This document shows, one piece after another, positions 1-11,752 of a stretch of DNA of 64,000 nucleotides; the stretch's first letter is position 1; the number at the start of each line of letters is the position of its first letter. Source of the DNA: Rotaria sp. Silwood1 (taxonomy: Eukaryota; Rotifera; Eurotatoria; Philodinida; Philodinidae); contig CAJNOP010000024.1 in NCBI GenBank assembly GCA_905250075.1, positions 802,508 to 866,507 of the forward strand, given 5' to 3'. The position numbers and the translations under genes were made by a program. The notes beneath the pieces were generated by a model that was not told the DNA's origin, did no database searches, and saw only the letters and a list, made by a program, of their open reading frames with translations.

Positions 1-1579
1 CTCTGTGTATGCTGAAAAGAACTTTGTTCAAAATACTAATAATGTTTATAGCATTATTTGAAAATGTTTTCTTTCATAAACAGAAATTTGGCATTCATTT
101 AAATACGGTATGACGTTTTCGATGAATAATCTAATGAATTGTAGCGACAATATGTTAATTTATGAAAAATGAGCTTTTAATGATTGATGATGAATTATTT
201 ATAACTTCAACGGTATCTCATTTAGAATACAATGCACCGAAAATATATTTTGTTGCTCAATATTCCTAGGCGTATAAAATAGATGAATAGATTCAATGCA
301 TTTATTTCTGTAGTAGACTGACAACTTAATTATTTATATTCAATGTAATTAAATGTACTTAAGTACACTGTAAAGAAGCGTCATTAGAGACTACAATGTC
401 ACTGATCACAGTAGCATGCATATCATTAACACAATATTAACTGGTGTTAGACTTATTAGCAGCAGCTAAGCCGTCTGAGTAAGATTGATATACTTTTCTT
501 TTCATATCATGTATTATATGCAAGCCAAAATATTTACTAATATTTAATATTTCATATATTTATTAATTTAAACTTTATCAGCGTTAAGTCATTGCAATAA
601 ATTCTCACAAATAGAAGAAGATCACAAACTAATAACCACAATAAAAGAATAGCAATTAATGTACTCATATGTTATACATGAAAGACCTAAATAATGTAAA
701 CTCCATGATTGCTGAAGATAGTATCTTGACCAGTATGAGTTTGATTGGTTCTTTAGAAGTACTCAAATTGCAGAGAAATCGGTCAAAAAGAAAGTTGAAA
801 TTGCAAAAAATTTACGTTCCTCGATTTCATCTCGCTGGCAATGAACAGAAAACTTACATAAATATCAAAATTGTTTTAAATATTGAAACGATAAAATTTA
901 TTCTTTGAAAAACTCAGTAACCTATCACTTTACATTGACTATAATTGCGAGCACGTTTTATTTATTTTCGATTTTTACGTTTCAATTAAATTTGCAAACA
1001 TTTTTTCAACGTCAGTCGTAGATTTTAATATTGTTGCTGATGTTAAGCTACCTTCGATTAAATGATTCATATATGGTTTATAATGATAGAACCACAACTA
1101 AATATTACGCTACAAAATAATCAAAGCGGACTGTACTTACGTATAAGGCTTCAGCACCAATTTGAAACACCGAAAATAAAATACAGATAAAGCTAACTGA
1201 TATTCCGCAAGAATAGAGAAATAGACGATGGAACCAGCAAAAATGAGAGAGAGATGAAGCACAAAATATATCGAGAGAAAAATAAAAATCAGTAACATAA
1301 AGATCAGTTCGATAACTGATGTATGCTACAATAATAATTAGTTCTTAATAGTATTACATATCACCAGATGTACGGTTCAATAAAAGAATTCAACTAAATA
1401 ATGACCGTCTTTTTTATTTTATTTTTACATTTTTTTCTTACAAAGAATAATAAATGTTAATAATAGTGCATCTAATATTGAATCGAATGATGTATCATGC
1501 ATATTCCGATAAACATGTGTAGGCGTAAGCATACTAATGTAATGAGTACTATCATAGTACTAATATAAAAAAATATTCT
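1..1579. other. AT-rich intergenic sequence, no gene seen
   Basis: I see no exon chain, RNA gene or repeat array here. One 79-codon open frame on the plus strand (669-908) has no recognisable motif and a composition like the surrounding DNA. A short palindrome around 355-367 (TACTTAAGTA core) resembles GTACTT-rich stretches in the large DNAAF11 intron and may be dispersed-repeat debris. Confidence 0.5.
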
Positions 1580-1589
1580 TTTTTTTAAT

Positions 1590-1830
1590 TTTCTTCCTTC
1601 TAATCTTCGGATGAGCAACGCTAAGTTGCGTAATCAATGCCTTAGTAGATTCCGGATCGACCAGTAGGTTTATAAAGTGAAAACAAACTTTTGAAGACAG
1701 ACGAAAAATCGCTCACGTTTCTATTTAACGTTTCAAAATTTGGATTATATATCTTTGATTTTCATCAGTTAGATTATTCAGTGATAGAGATTCATATATT
1801 CAATCATATCTTAAACTCTTCTTTGTACTG
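1590..1830 (-). pseudogene. Possible coding remnant or isolated exons, unknown family
   Basis: Two short minus-strand stretches read like protein, unlike the surrounding low-complexity DNA. The first, about 1800-1730, gives a peptide containing NLTDENQRYIIQILKR and then a stop. The second, about 1705-1600, contains LVDPESTKALITQLSVAHP followed by a lysine-rich tail and a stop. An AG acceptor could join them, but no start exon is evident upstream, where the next gene ends at 2177. They could be terminal exons of an unrecognised gene, a decayed gene, or chance. I cannot name a family. Confidence 0.25.
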
Positions 1831-2176
1831 GTTAATTTCTTTAAAAGTTATTCCTTGACGAAAATAGGACTTGTTCAATTATTAGAATGAGAACTTGCGT
1901 TAAACGCACTCACTACCATCTTTTCTCATTCGTTTCCATAAAAAGACCAATAGGATGATTTCCACGATTGTAGCAATATTTCATGTTGCTTTAAAAACTT
2001 TATAACGATCAATCTCATATCCACATCCACATCTTTCTTTTTTTTGTTGTAACAATTATCTTCAATAATATTAACAAAAGCATAGATCCACAACTATGAC
2101 GTGTAAGTCTTTTGTTTCATGCGCTTTATGATAAACATCTAAGAATTATAAGAAAATCTCCTGTTTAAAATTAGTT

Positions 2177-5100
2177 TTAGTTTGATACAGATGAAGACAA
2201 GTGCTCCCATAATGTTTTCAGTAGGATTTCAGCTTGTTGAAATGATGTGATTGGCTTGTTTTCAGGAATTGTTGAAGGTCGATCTAGCGGCACAAGGATA
2301 ATATTCTCATGCCATTTGGCATCTTGTTCATTCGCTTTGTATTCTTCAACTTTTCTACGAAAAGTCATAGCTTGTTCCAAAGGATCGAATGTTCCAAAAT
2401 TGAAATGAGAAAGGATATTCTGATACTGATTTTGCAAACCATGCAAAGCCGCTGGTATCTCCATTGGAAAGTAAATAATCTGAACGAATAAGAAGATTTT
2501 AATAAATGCTCAATTAAGTTCTTTCTCTCTCTATTAATCACCTTTTCATGAGTTAGATTTGTAAGTTTGTAGATAACTAGAGGACTGTATGATCGTTGGA
2601 AGACACCGCCAACGGTCATCGATAGATTTGGACTGATGAAATTTGTATTTCTACCAAATGAATGTTTTTCTTTTCGAAAACGGTCAGAAAAAAACAACTC
2701 ACGTTGACTTCCAGCAAGCTAAGTTAAACCCGATTAACTTTTGCTCGCTTTCATTCAATGATAGACCGTAAGAAAAAAGTTGAGTAGAATTTTCGATAGT
2801 CCATGGAATGACAAACACCCATTTACTGATAAAAACTGCTTTATTTTGTTCAGAATCGAGAAGATTTTCTATGAATAACTGTTGATAAATTAATTTCACA
2901 CGCTGTTGATGAGCTCAAATTTTAAATGATAAAAAATTGATTCAAACTATTTTTATTCTGCTCTGTCTTACTATGCAAACATGTCAGAATTTTTGCATAA
3001 TTAAAATAAAAAGCTGCAGCACAACCTGCACCAACACTTGTACATTGCTTGAAACAGAATAGAAGTAATCATTTATAATCATATATTCGAATAGAAAACT
3101 TACGATAGCTGTCTGTTGAGTAGTATGATAAGTGTTATCGAACATATCCGTGTATGTCTTCGACAAGACATTCATATCTGGCAAATATTGATTATCATGT
3201 ATTGATATCGGCTGATGAAAATTTTAAATCTTACTATTAAGATAATCAATCACTTCTCGAATTTCATCATCATTTAATTGAGCAGCACGTGTGCGCAAAT
3301 CGAAGGTGAGATACGGAACAGATTTAATGAGATGACAAGAGAAATATTGAATAGCATCGTTGATGAAAATAAAGACATCACGTAGTACACCATGCTAGTA
3401 AAATATTTATGAAAGACCAAGTATTAAAAAAAATCTATGATTTACTTTATTAATTTTGCGTCCTACGGCTTGCATCATGTGACGATGATCATGAGCATTT
3501 ATTCGGTCGGTACAGATAAAAATAATTTGCTCTAAATCTTCAATAGAATTGAGGTCATCATTGATATCATCGACGACATAGCCATGACTTTCTAATTTTT
3601 CTTTGAGATCTCTAAATTGAAAATTAGCAAAATCAGATTTTTGTAGTTTCTAATGTTACTTGATCAGTGTTATAGTCAATTCATCATTATTCGTTTTCTT
3701 AGGAAAGAACAGCGTTATACGATCATTTTTTTGAGATGGAAGGATCATTGATGAAATCTGAATTTACAAAAAGTACTCGACAATCATCGACTTGAATTAT
3801 TCGACTTACAGAAAGTTCAGCCGCGTACATATCAGATCTGTCATACCATTGATCGATATCTTCTTTGATCAGACTCGATAATGTTTTAGCATCTGCATCT
3901 AAATTAAAAGAAAAAACATACATCTTGTTTTTCAGATTAGAGAAAAATATTTAACACACATACAATCAGGTTCGTCGTATCTTTCATCTTGATCGAGATG
4001 AGTAGTCTCTGTTCTATCTTCATCATCGATTTGAATCAATTTGATTGATTCCGATAAATTTTCAATGACAAGAATTCGATTGAGCATATTGCAAAAGCGT
4101 AAATATTCATCTCGCTTCTGTGCCCTGCTTATCTGACCATTTTGTTCCAGTTGACCAAGGATAGACAAAATATAAGGATATTCTCCACAAAATAAATACT
4201 ATGTAGATGAAAAGTAATTATTGATATGAAACATAGTTGACTTTCGTCCTACTCGAATAATCTTATCATTATTGTCGATTTCATCGATATAGTAAAATGT
4301 ACGTCGAAGATAACGATTGTAGTGAAGCATCGGTCTGGATCGAAGTACTTCTCTAGGAATTAAAATAAATTATGACTAAAAGAACAAACACGACATAGAC
4401 AATACACACCCATTTATAGTGGCCAAATGTATGCTCTTTGGATTATCTGGATCAATGATTGTTCCTCGAAGATTCATCTCATTGTGTTGCATCGAAGTAT
4501 CACTGTCGGGTGGGCCAAAGTTACACGAAGTAGGTGCAAGTAGATAGTAAACTGGTACTAGTCGAATTTCAATATTTTTCTTGTTTTCTTCAAGATTAGT
4601 GTTCTTAAAATATTCTATATATGTGTCGTAACAATCCTTAGTGGTTTTCTTCATCGTATTAACTCCTTCAAATTCAATAACTAGAGTTTGACAGTCATTA
4701 GCCTTTCAAAACTTGCCTGCATTCCAATCGACAGTTGCTGGTGCATTTTCAATAGCAAACAAATGACATTGTCGTGAATAACGATCGGTCAAAGAAGATT
4801 CCGCCTGGAACGTAGCTAATGGCCGTTCGTTCATGCTAGAATTGATTTTGAATTTAATATAGCAAACAAATGTTGTTTACCTATAGTCAATTGGACAAGG
4901 TTGATAGTTTTCGTTCCATTGTCGCACATCATCTTGAAGCTGAATAAAAATTAGAGCATCCAGATCAAAGTTTTCCTGCCAGATGTTAAGTTTCTCAACG
5001 TTCTGCCCAAAATCACCCACACCAGTCACAAAATAAGTGACCGATGTTTGTTTGCCATCGGGAGTGTTATATTTTGTTGGATCAAGTACAAATACAAGTG

Positions 5101-6991
5101 TATTTGATTGTAATTGCAAAAGGGATTCTTCCGACACCGTTGAAGGATATCTTTCTAGGTAAATACTTTCAATCCATGCTTCGAACACAACACGTATATT
5201 TAAGGGAAGCGTTTCTCGACTTATAATTTTATTGAAAATGAATGTGAGAAAGATGTTATTCGCTAAAAGAAAAATAAACAATTCAAGAAATTGATAACAA
5301 CATTTCTGATACATCAATGTTAGAAATTTCACATCAAAGATAACCTCTATATGCTGCTAAAAACTATCCACTCCAACAAAGTTTTTGCATAAAAGTTGGC
5401 CAATTTCGATTGCTTAATCCAAAAAAATTGCTTAATTATTTATTATCGAGGCGGACACTCCTTTCTTATATAGTGATCAAAACTGATCAAATCTTATGCA
5501 ATAACTTGGTTAAGACCAGATATCCTTGAGATCTTCCACCTTAGAAATGTACATTTCCGAATTTAGAAAGTCTCCATATATGATAGTCAAAAGTATTCTC
5601 GCATAGGATGTGTGATCAAGAGAATAAAATTTGATTGTTTTTATGAAACACTACTTGTTTTTACATCAGTTCTAAATATTGGTTAATCAGAAAGATTCTA
5701 CTGAATCGATCTCGAAAGGCATTTACATCTAATTAAATCATTATAGATACATAGATGAAAGCTTTTTCGTTGCAATAAGACATTCATCATAGTTTCATAA
5801 CGGTTCCTACATTTGGATATTGATGTTTAATGAAGTTTTGTATCTTCTAGTCTTTGAAACATTTTTTTTCTGAAAAAGCCCTCAAATATCTTCGATTTTC
5901 ATTTATCTATTGAAGAAGATCAGGTCAACTAATGTTGGGTAGGTTTTTTAGGATCGTATTCATTCTGCATGATAGCTACTATGTTTGAAATATTTTTCTC
6001 AAAAACTCTGATTGATTGAAATTTTGGTACGCTCCAATTTTAGTCAATCTCTCTTCGTTATAAATTCTCAGTTCAATGATTCCACTAACAATCGACGCCG
6101 ATTTTATGACACAAGCTCTTCATGCCTTAAATATACTATCTTTGACGTGAAATACTAAACATTGATGTACTCTTAGAAGCATTCTATCTGATCTTACTTG
6201 AGCCAACTTGTCGATTGAGATAGGAATAGAAATAGTTAAAAACGAGTCCACTGCTAATGCTATTAGCATGAAGACGCAGTGGATAGGAATAATCCGGTGT
6301 CCTCTATACAAAAAGCAATTATCAGTATTGAGACAAAATTCTGTTCAATACCTACCCGTTTATGTCGTACGACCTCGTTATGTTGATTTTCACGAAGATA
6401 GTGGAAGATTGTGTCACAATTACTATTCGAATTAGAGTTGTGAGACTCAAAAAAGACACTATTGGTATAGCGATTAGTTAAGAGATCTCGTTGATATGGC
6501 AAAAGATTGTTATCGAAGCACACAAACATGAAACGATGTCCTTCCTACAAGAACACATGTGTGATTGATAGTTATGATAGACAAAACATACTCCGACGGA
6601 TTTGAAAGTTTCATTGAAAGTTATAACATCATCAATAATCGCACTCCAGATGAATTCAATGGTCCATTGGTAACCTAGTCGAGAATCATGTTCAAAGAGA
6701 CAATAGGTTTCGAAAGACAACTCACATTGGCGTCGTGTATTCTCGCAATTTGATGTATCATCGGAAAACGCTCGAATTAATTTATCACGAAAGTCTCTAA
6801 ATCCGGCAAAGAGTCAATTGTTAAATGTTAATATTATTTCTTATATCGAAAGAATTATATCACCTGCACTTGGATCTCACAGTCAACGGTGCATTTGAAT
6901 GAACAAGAGGAAAATCGATAATACGGAAGTCAAAATTTTTACCATGATGAATAGACATTCCATGATTGACGAGATCATTGTTTAACTCCAT
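2177..6991 (-). CDS. 18-exon gene for a ~1006-aa protein of unknown family
   Basis: I do not recognise this gene. Exons as read: 6991-6864, 6796-6592, 6544-6356, 6303-6198, 5262-4881, 4835-4717, 4680-4410, 4352-4253, 4198-3964, 3898-3810, 3757-3660, 3611-3446, 3394-3235, 3177-3104, 3047-2972, 2913-2703, 2650-2542, 2479-2177. Every junction keeps phase, giving 3021 nt and no internal stop. The intron at 4716 has a GC donor (GCAAGT); the others are GT-AG. The 935-bp intron 5263-6197 is the weakest link, so this could be two genes, but the phases on both sides agree. The protein is soluble in character, with no signal peptide. Segments such as LEQIIFICTDRINAHDHRH (exon 12) look like beta-alpha units of a globular domain. 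The C-terminus is acidic and helical. Nothing suggests a transposon protein. The intact frame across 18 exons argues for a functional gene. Confidence 0.65.
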
Positions 6992-9134
6992 AGTTTTTCT
7001 TCAAGATTAAAAAACATGAAACAAATACTAATTAATTAAACGTTATGCAATCATACAATCTAAATCTAAGCTGAAAGTGGAATATTGGATTACTTCATAT
7101 GTGCATATAGTTTCTCTTATTGAAATGCAATTCAAGCTTCAATAATGTGTCATGAATTACGCACTTGTATATTTTTACCCACTGTTTGCGTTCATACGTA
7201 CGTTATTAAGTTTTTTCTTCGTTCTTTGTGTGCTGTTACGTAAACATGAATGTAACTGATGCTAAATTGTCCTGTGTAGCTTTTGCTGTTTCTCTAAAAA
7301 TACAGAAGGTAAATTTCGCTTGATGGCGAATTACTAATTCAAGTTGGAAAATTCCAAGCGCAAGCAAGGTATCGAACATGAAAAAAGAATCAATTATTAG
7401 CGTAAAGAAAAAATAATAAAAAACTTTATGCGTTTTATGATTAGAATGTTGACGTGGTGAGATAAAGCAGAAAGAGAAAAGTTTTTCTTTCAATAATCAA
7501 TCGCATGTGCGTATACACGACACCGTTCTACTTATCGATGATTGATTCATTGAATGAGAGGAATAGATCGATGCGTCATTTTTCGATCCATGGTCTCTAC
7601 ATTTTCGATCATCTAAGGTTGGCAAACATGTGGTTTTGAGAATGAATTAGGATTGTATGTGTCTATACTCGAGGGGAAATATGATTAGGCATGAGCATGA
7701 ACATGTTGGTGAGTGTGCAATAGATGGTGTTAGTCTTACGACTCCATACACTTGTATCTTGCCAGTCTACTCATGTTGATCCTGACCCATCTGTTTGAAA
7801 CTTCGAAGTAAAGAACCGATATTTGTTTGAATAAGTTTAATTTCTCAATTGTTTGAATGAATATTATAAACTAGAAAATCAAGTGATTTTAACAAGTGAT
7901 ACTCAATTAGTTTCATTCACAAAAACTTCATGAAAACTAAGAACTGGCTAATTTATTTACTACAGTAAATCTTGGAAGTCTACTTCAGCGTAGAACAAAT
8001 TTCTATTTCACTCAGATGTCATCATTTTATGACTATTTCAAGATGCGATGTTGCGTGAGTCTATATTAACAGACATTGTCTGCCTCTCCATTCACAATTT
8101 CACAAGATCTTCTGAAACCTTAGAAATAAACCAATACTGCTTTTTTGCCTACAAATTTTTAATTGAAATTTAGAATGATAAGGTTTCGTTACTATTATAT
8201 TATGAAATAAGCATCGAATAATACATAGTACAAAAAGGTCTATTATTCTCATTAATCTTTGCACAACTCTAAAGATAATAAACCTTTGAAGATTTTAATA
8301 TTTGTTTTTACAAATACTTGAAGAGTTGATAACATTTTTTCCTAGGATTTATCAGTCTCATAAACCCTTTTGTAGGATTCATGATTTTACGCTAAATTTA
8401 GTGCAGCGTATTTCAGTAATGAAATGAACGATGAAATGTGCTAAAGTTCAACAAGAATTACTCTGTTTTTGTTTTTCTTTCACATTACTATGTTTGACAA
8501 GACTTTTGGCAGTCACAAAGAGTTGTGGATGATCTTCTCTCGTTAAATAGTTTTCTCTTGACGATCACTAACAAATAAGTCTAATCTGCTTTCGATGAGA
8601 ACTGCTCTACGACCGATAATTCAAAGAGAATCAGTTCTCGACATGAAAAGGTAGTCTGACGAATTTCTTCAAGTCAATTTGCTTTATTTGACACTTTAAC
8701 TTACTTATAAGAGAAAGAACATGAACAAGAGATCGTCTCCTTGATACACATCATATTCTGCATTCATACCATCAAACGTATGAAAAATACAGTGTGATTA
8801 GTAAGAATAAAGTTAGCAGCAGACAATGATCAAGGACTAAATCAACTCAAACATTAAATTCATGGCAACAATGCATCCAAAACGAAAGAGGCATATTGCA
8901 GAAATATTTAATGCTCAGAAAAAAGATTCCTTGTTGAGATTTTTCAAACTAAATTGCATTTCATAAGGTTCTTCTATGTTTTGAATTTCCAACTGCAAGC
9001 ATAATTTTCATAGATGCAAGTCTAACATTTATATTTATATGTCACATATTCTTGTGGTGAACAATGGCTTCATAAAATAGAATCAAAGTATGAAAGAAAA
9101 GAAAGGATAAAGAAATACATGATGACAACACATT
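6992..9134. other. Intergenic sequence, no supported gene
   Basis: No exon chain is visible on either strand. An 85-codon minus-strand open frame at 7236-7493 is rich in Phe and Leu, has no motif and lies in AT-rich DNA, so I do not call it. The upstream side of the unknown gene (from 6992) shows no clear TATA element. Confidence 0.5.
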
Positions 9135-9625
9135 TCACACTTCCACAATGCTAAATTCTTCAAGAGTAACATCAAATAGTTGTACATCTTCAATGGAAAA
9201 CAGACATATGACTTCAACTATCATCGCTTGTAATCTGTCTATCACTAATAAATAAACCAATCTCATCATTTTTAAATTTACGTCTTTATTTTCAACAAAT
9301 TTAATAGGTCCGTTTTCATTATTCAACGACCTTGATCGTAAAGAGTATGGAATTTTTGTATGTTCACGTTTGCTGTGAAAGCTTGATCTCGAAGCAATAA
9401 CTTATAGTAAATATGATCATAGTCACTTTCGAAATCATAGTGTGTCTTGCGCCATAAGTCAGTATAAACATTGATATGAATACTAATGTTAGTTTCATTA
9501 CTGAAACATATTTTCGATTCATTATATCCTGTGAACTTCATCCTGAATAAGAGAGCAGCACTAACAATGATTTTCTTCATTTTATCAGTATGCAATGATG
9601 TACCTTCTGAGAGAAAACGATACAA
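9135..9625 (-). pseudogene. Frameshifted coding-like remnant, unknown family
   Basis: Two minus-strand frames abut here. The first (9625-9323, about 100 codons) has protein-like composition, including INVYTDLWRKTHYDFESDYD. It stops at 9323, where a second frame is already open and runs to 9135 through NENGPIKFVENKDVNLKMM. A one-base indel near 9325 would join them; no convincing donor and acceptor pair does so. No start exon is seen upstream, where an in-frame TGA lies about ten bases before the first frame. I infer a decayed gene fragment, though a poorly predicted intron cannot be excluded. Confidence 0.35.
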
Positions 9626-9683
9626 GATTCAATGCTTCATCTTTTTGCGAGACATGATTGCTAATGATTGGTCAAGCCTTTGA

Positions 9684-11030
9684 CAATAGTGCTAGTGTTA
9701 CATACGTTGTACCATCTGTCTGCTAATAAAGACAATGTTTACTCGGTTTCAAACTGTTATGATCTGTAAGGTAATAGGTCGTCCCATGTACCAGCTCATG
9801 CGTATCATTTCTCTCTTTCTTCCTGTCGTATAGATCCTTCTCAGGTGTTCTCCTTTCTTTCGGCTAATATATACTGATATCATGAGCTTTCTCTCTCTGC
9901 TTTTGATATATTGTCATAAATTCTTTATGTCATCATTTCGAACCAAATAAAATAAATCGATTGGCGAATTAATTTTCATTCGAAAGAATTTCGTCTCTGA
10001 AGGGTTAAGAAAATCGTTAAACACAAATTTCAATTAATTTTTATCTTGTAAGTAGTACTAACACGAACATTAATATATAGTATCATCACTATTACATGTA
10101 TGATACATTTTTCAGCTTTTCTTGTTTAGATATATGACATGAACTAATATAACACTGATAGTTACCTATTTCCTGTGTTCACTATCTTTGACATACATAT
10201 ATTGAAAGATATATTTAACTAATAATGTCTTTTAAAGAATAAAAATAATGTTTTGTCTCATGTGCTTTGTTTGTTATCTTAGGAGATCCCCGTTAATTTT
10301 TATTAAAAAATATGAGTGATTCCACATATTGGATATTGATTGTAGTGTATCTTTGAAACAATTTCGCTGAGAGATTCCTTATCATTGTTCTAAAGATATT
10401 TTAGTGATCATTAGATCTCAAAAGTAGATTAGCTTTCAACAGTTTAATCTTTTGTCTAATTCAGTTGAAAAGAATTCCTCTTACAAGTGAAAAAATCATG
10501 AACCATTTATATTTATTTCACCGTTAAGTTTCCTGATGAACTCGATACAGATATATATTTATATATATAAGGACAATGAATTATTATCCAAGTGTTTGTA
10601 ATACTTAGAGTACCTACAATAAAAGTCTGTAAAAAGAAACTATGATGATGTGATTTAAAACTCTTATGGTATTTAATAAAGATTTATAAATGAAGATTTA
10701 AAAGTTCATATCTTTAAATTACTCCTTACATTGTTGGCTATCTCGCTACAGAAAAACCCAAATTTCAATTATGATATTTTTCATTCAAAAGTCTGTTTCA
10801 CGTTGATAGAAAAAAAACACAACCAAAACAATTGCCAAACATAATTCATAACACTTCTTAACAAAAAACAATTCGTACATAAACAAAATTTTCTTCGATC
10901 ACAAAATAGCCAACAAACAAGAAAAAAATAGATGCAATACTTTTTAATCTTATCGTATCTGACATCTTGAACAACAAAAAGAAAAACTTGAGTATCAGAA
11001 AATCGACTATTCCTCGTAGAAACAAACGAA
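9684..11030. other. Intergenic sequence, nothing recognisable
   Basis: AT-rich sequence without an exon chain or long open frame. A TATATATTTATATATATAA tract near 10550-10570 is low complexity. On the minus strand, a pyrimidine tract ending in CTGTAG near 10753 could serve as the acceptor of a second exon of the small gene that begins at 11529. Confidence 0.45.
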
Positions 11031-11037
11031 AATAGAC

Positions 11038-11529
11038 TTACAATGTTTTTAAACCTGATTCAATTTCTTTCAAGGCTGAAAGAAGAATATCTCGTTTATG
11101 AGATGTCGATGATGATTGTATATCATTAGTACTTGGTGGTCCAAAATACGGTCGAACAAATTGTACTTCCTCGTGCATAACAAATATTGGTGATGAAATA
11201 GTCGGAGCAGTTGATGGCGACGGCGAAAGATTGTCTTTTTGCAATATAAATGAGGATAAAGGAATTGTTGTTCGACCTCGACCTGTACTAATAATTTGAC
11301 GATGATCATTTGATATTAAATTACCATGACCGCGTCCTACTGCAGTTAATTGAGTATCGGTTATAGACATGTGACTACGATTAGAAAATTGAAAATGAGT
11401 TTCTGATAACGGTGGTTTAACAAATACAGATGGAGATTGTTCACGTAATAAAGAAATATGTTTTGCTCGTTGTGAAAAATATCTAGAATCCGATTGTTCC
11501 ATTGTTGTTGATGATAGTGATTCATTCAT
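11038..11529 (-). CDS. Small gene for a disordered Ser/Pro/Arg-rich protein
   Basis: An open frame of 163 codons starts at ATG 11529. The ATG is directly preceded by TTCTTTTAG, a good splice acceptor, so it is either a trans-spliced start or an internal exon beginning at Met. The product is hydrophilic, rich in Ser, Thr, Pro and Arg, and likely disordered, with two short GR-type motifs (VGRGHGN, STGRGRT). The ending is ambiguous: the TAA is part of TTGTAAGT, a consensus splice donor. If spliced there to the acceptor near 10753, the protein would gain about a dozen residues before a TGA. The gene starts 223 nt after the F-box gene stop on the same strand, so it could be a downstream operon member or an uncharacterised 3' part of that locus. 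Function unknown. Confidence 0.5.
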   Translation of the reverse strand: MNESLSSTTMEQSDSRYFSQRAKHISLLREQSPSVFVKPPLSETHFQFSNRSHMSITDTQLTAVGRGHGNLISNDHRQIISTGRGRTTIPLSSFILQKDNLSPSPSTAPTISSPIFVMHEEVQFVRPYFGPPSTNDIQSSSTSHKRDILLSALKEIESGLKTL

Positions 11530-11752
11530 CTAAAAGAATTGAAATTTTATCATCAGATGAATATACTAAATAAAGAGATTAGTTTAATTTCTTTTAGATG
11601 TGAATAATATATACATTTAGAGAAAAGAAGTCATTATCACACATATGCATAATCATGCTAAACAAGATTTTTGACACTATAAAAACTCCTGAGCAGACAT
11701 TAAATGACGAACAATAAATTTAATAAAAGAAAAAAAAAGAAATTCTTTTTTT

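Noticed and set aside
7236..7493. 85-codon minus-strand frame
   Set aside because: Phe/Leu-rich, no motif, no flanking exons.
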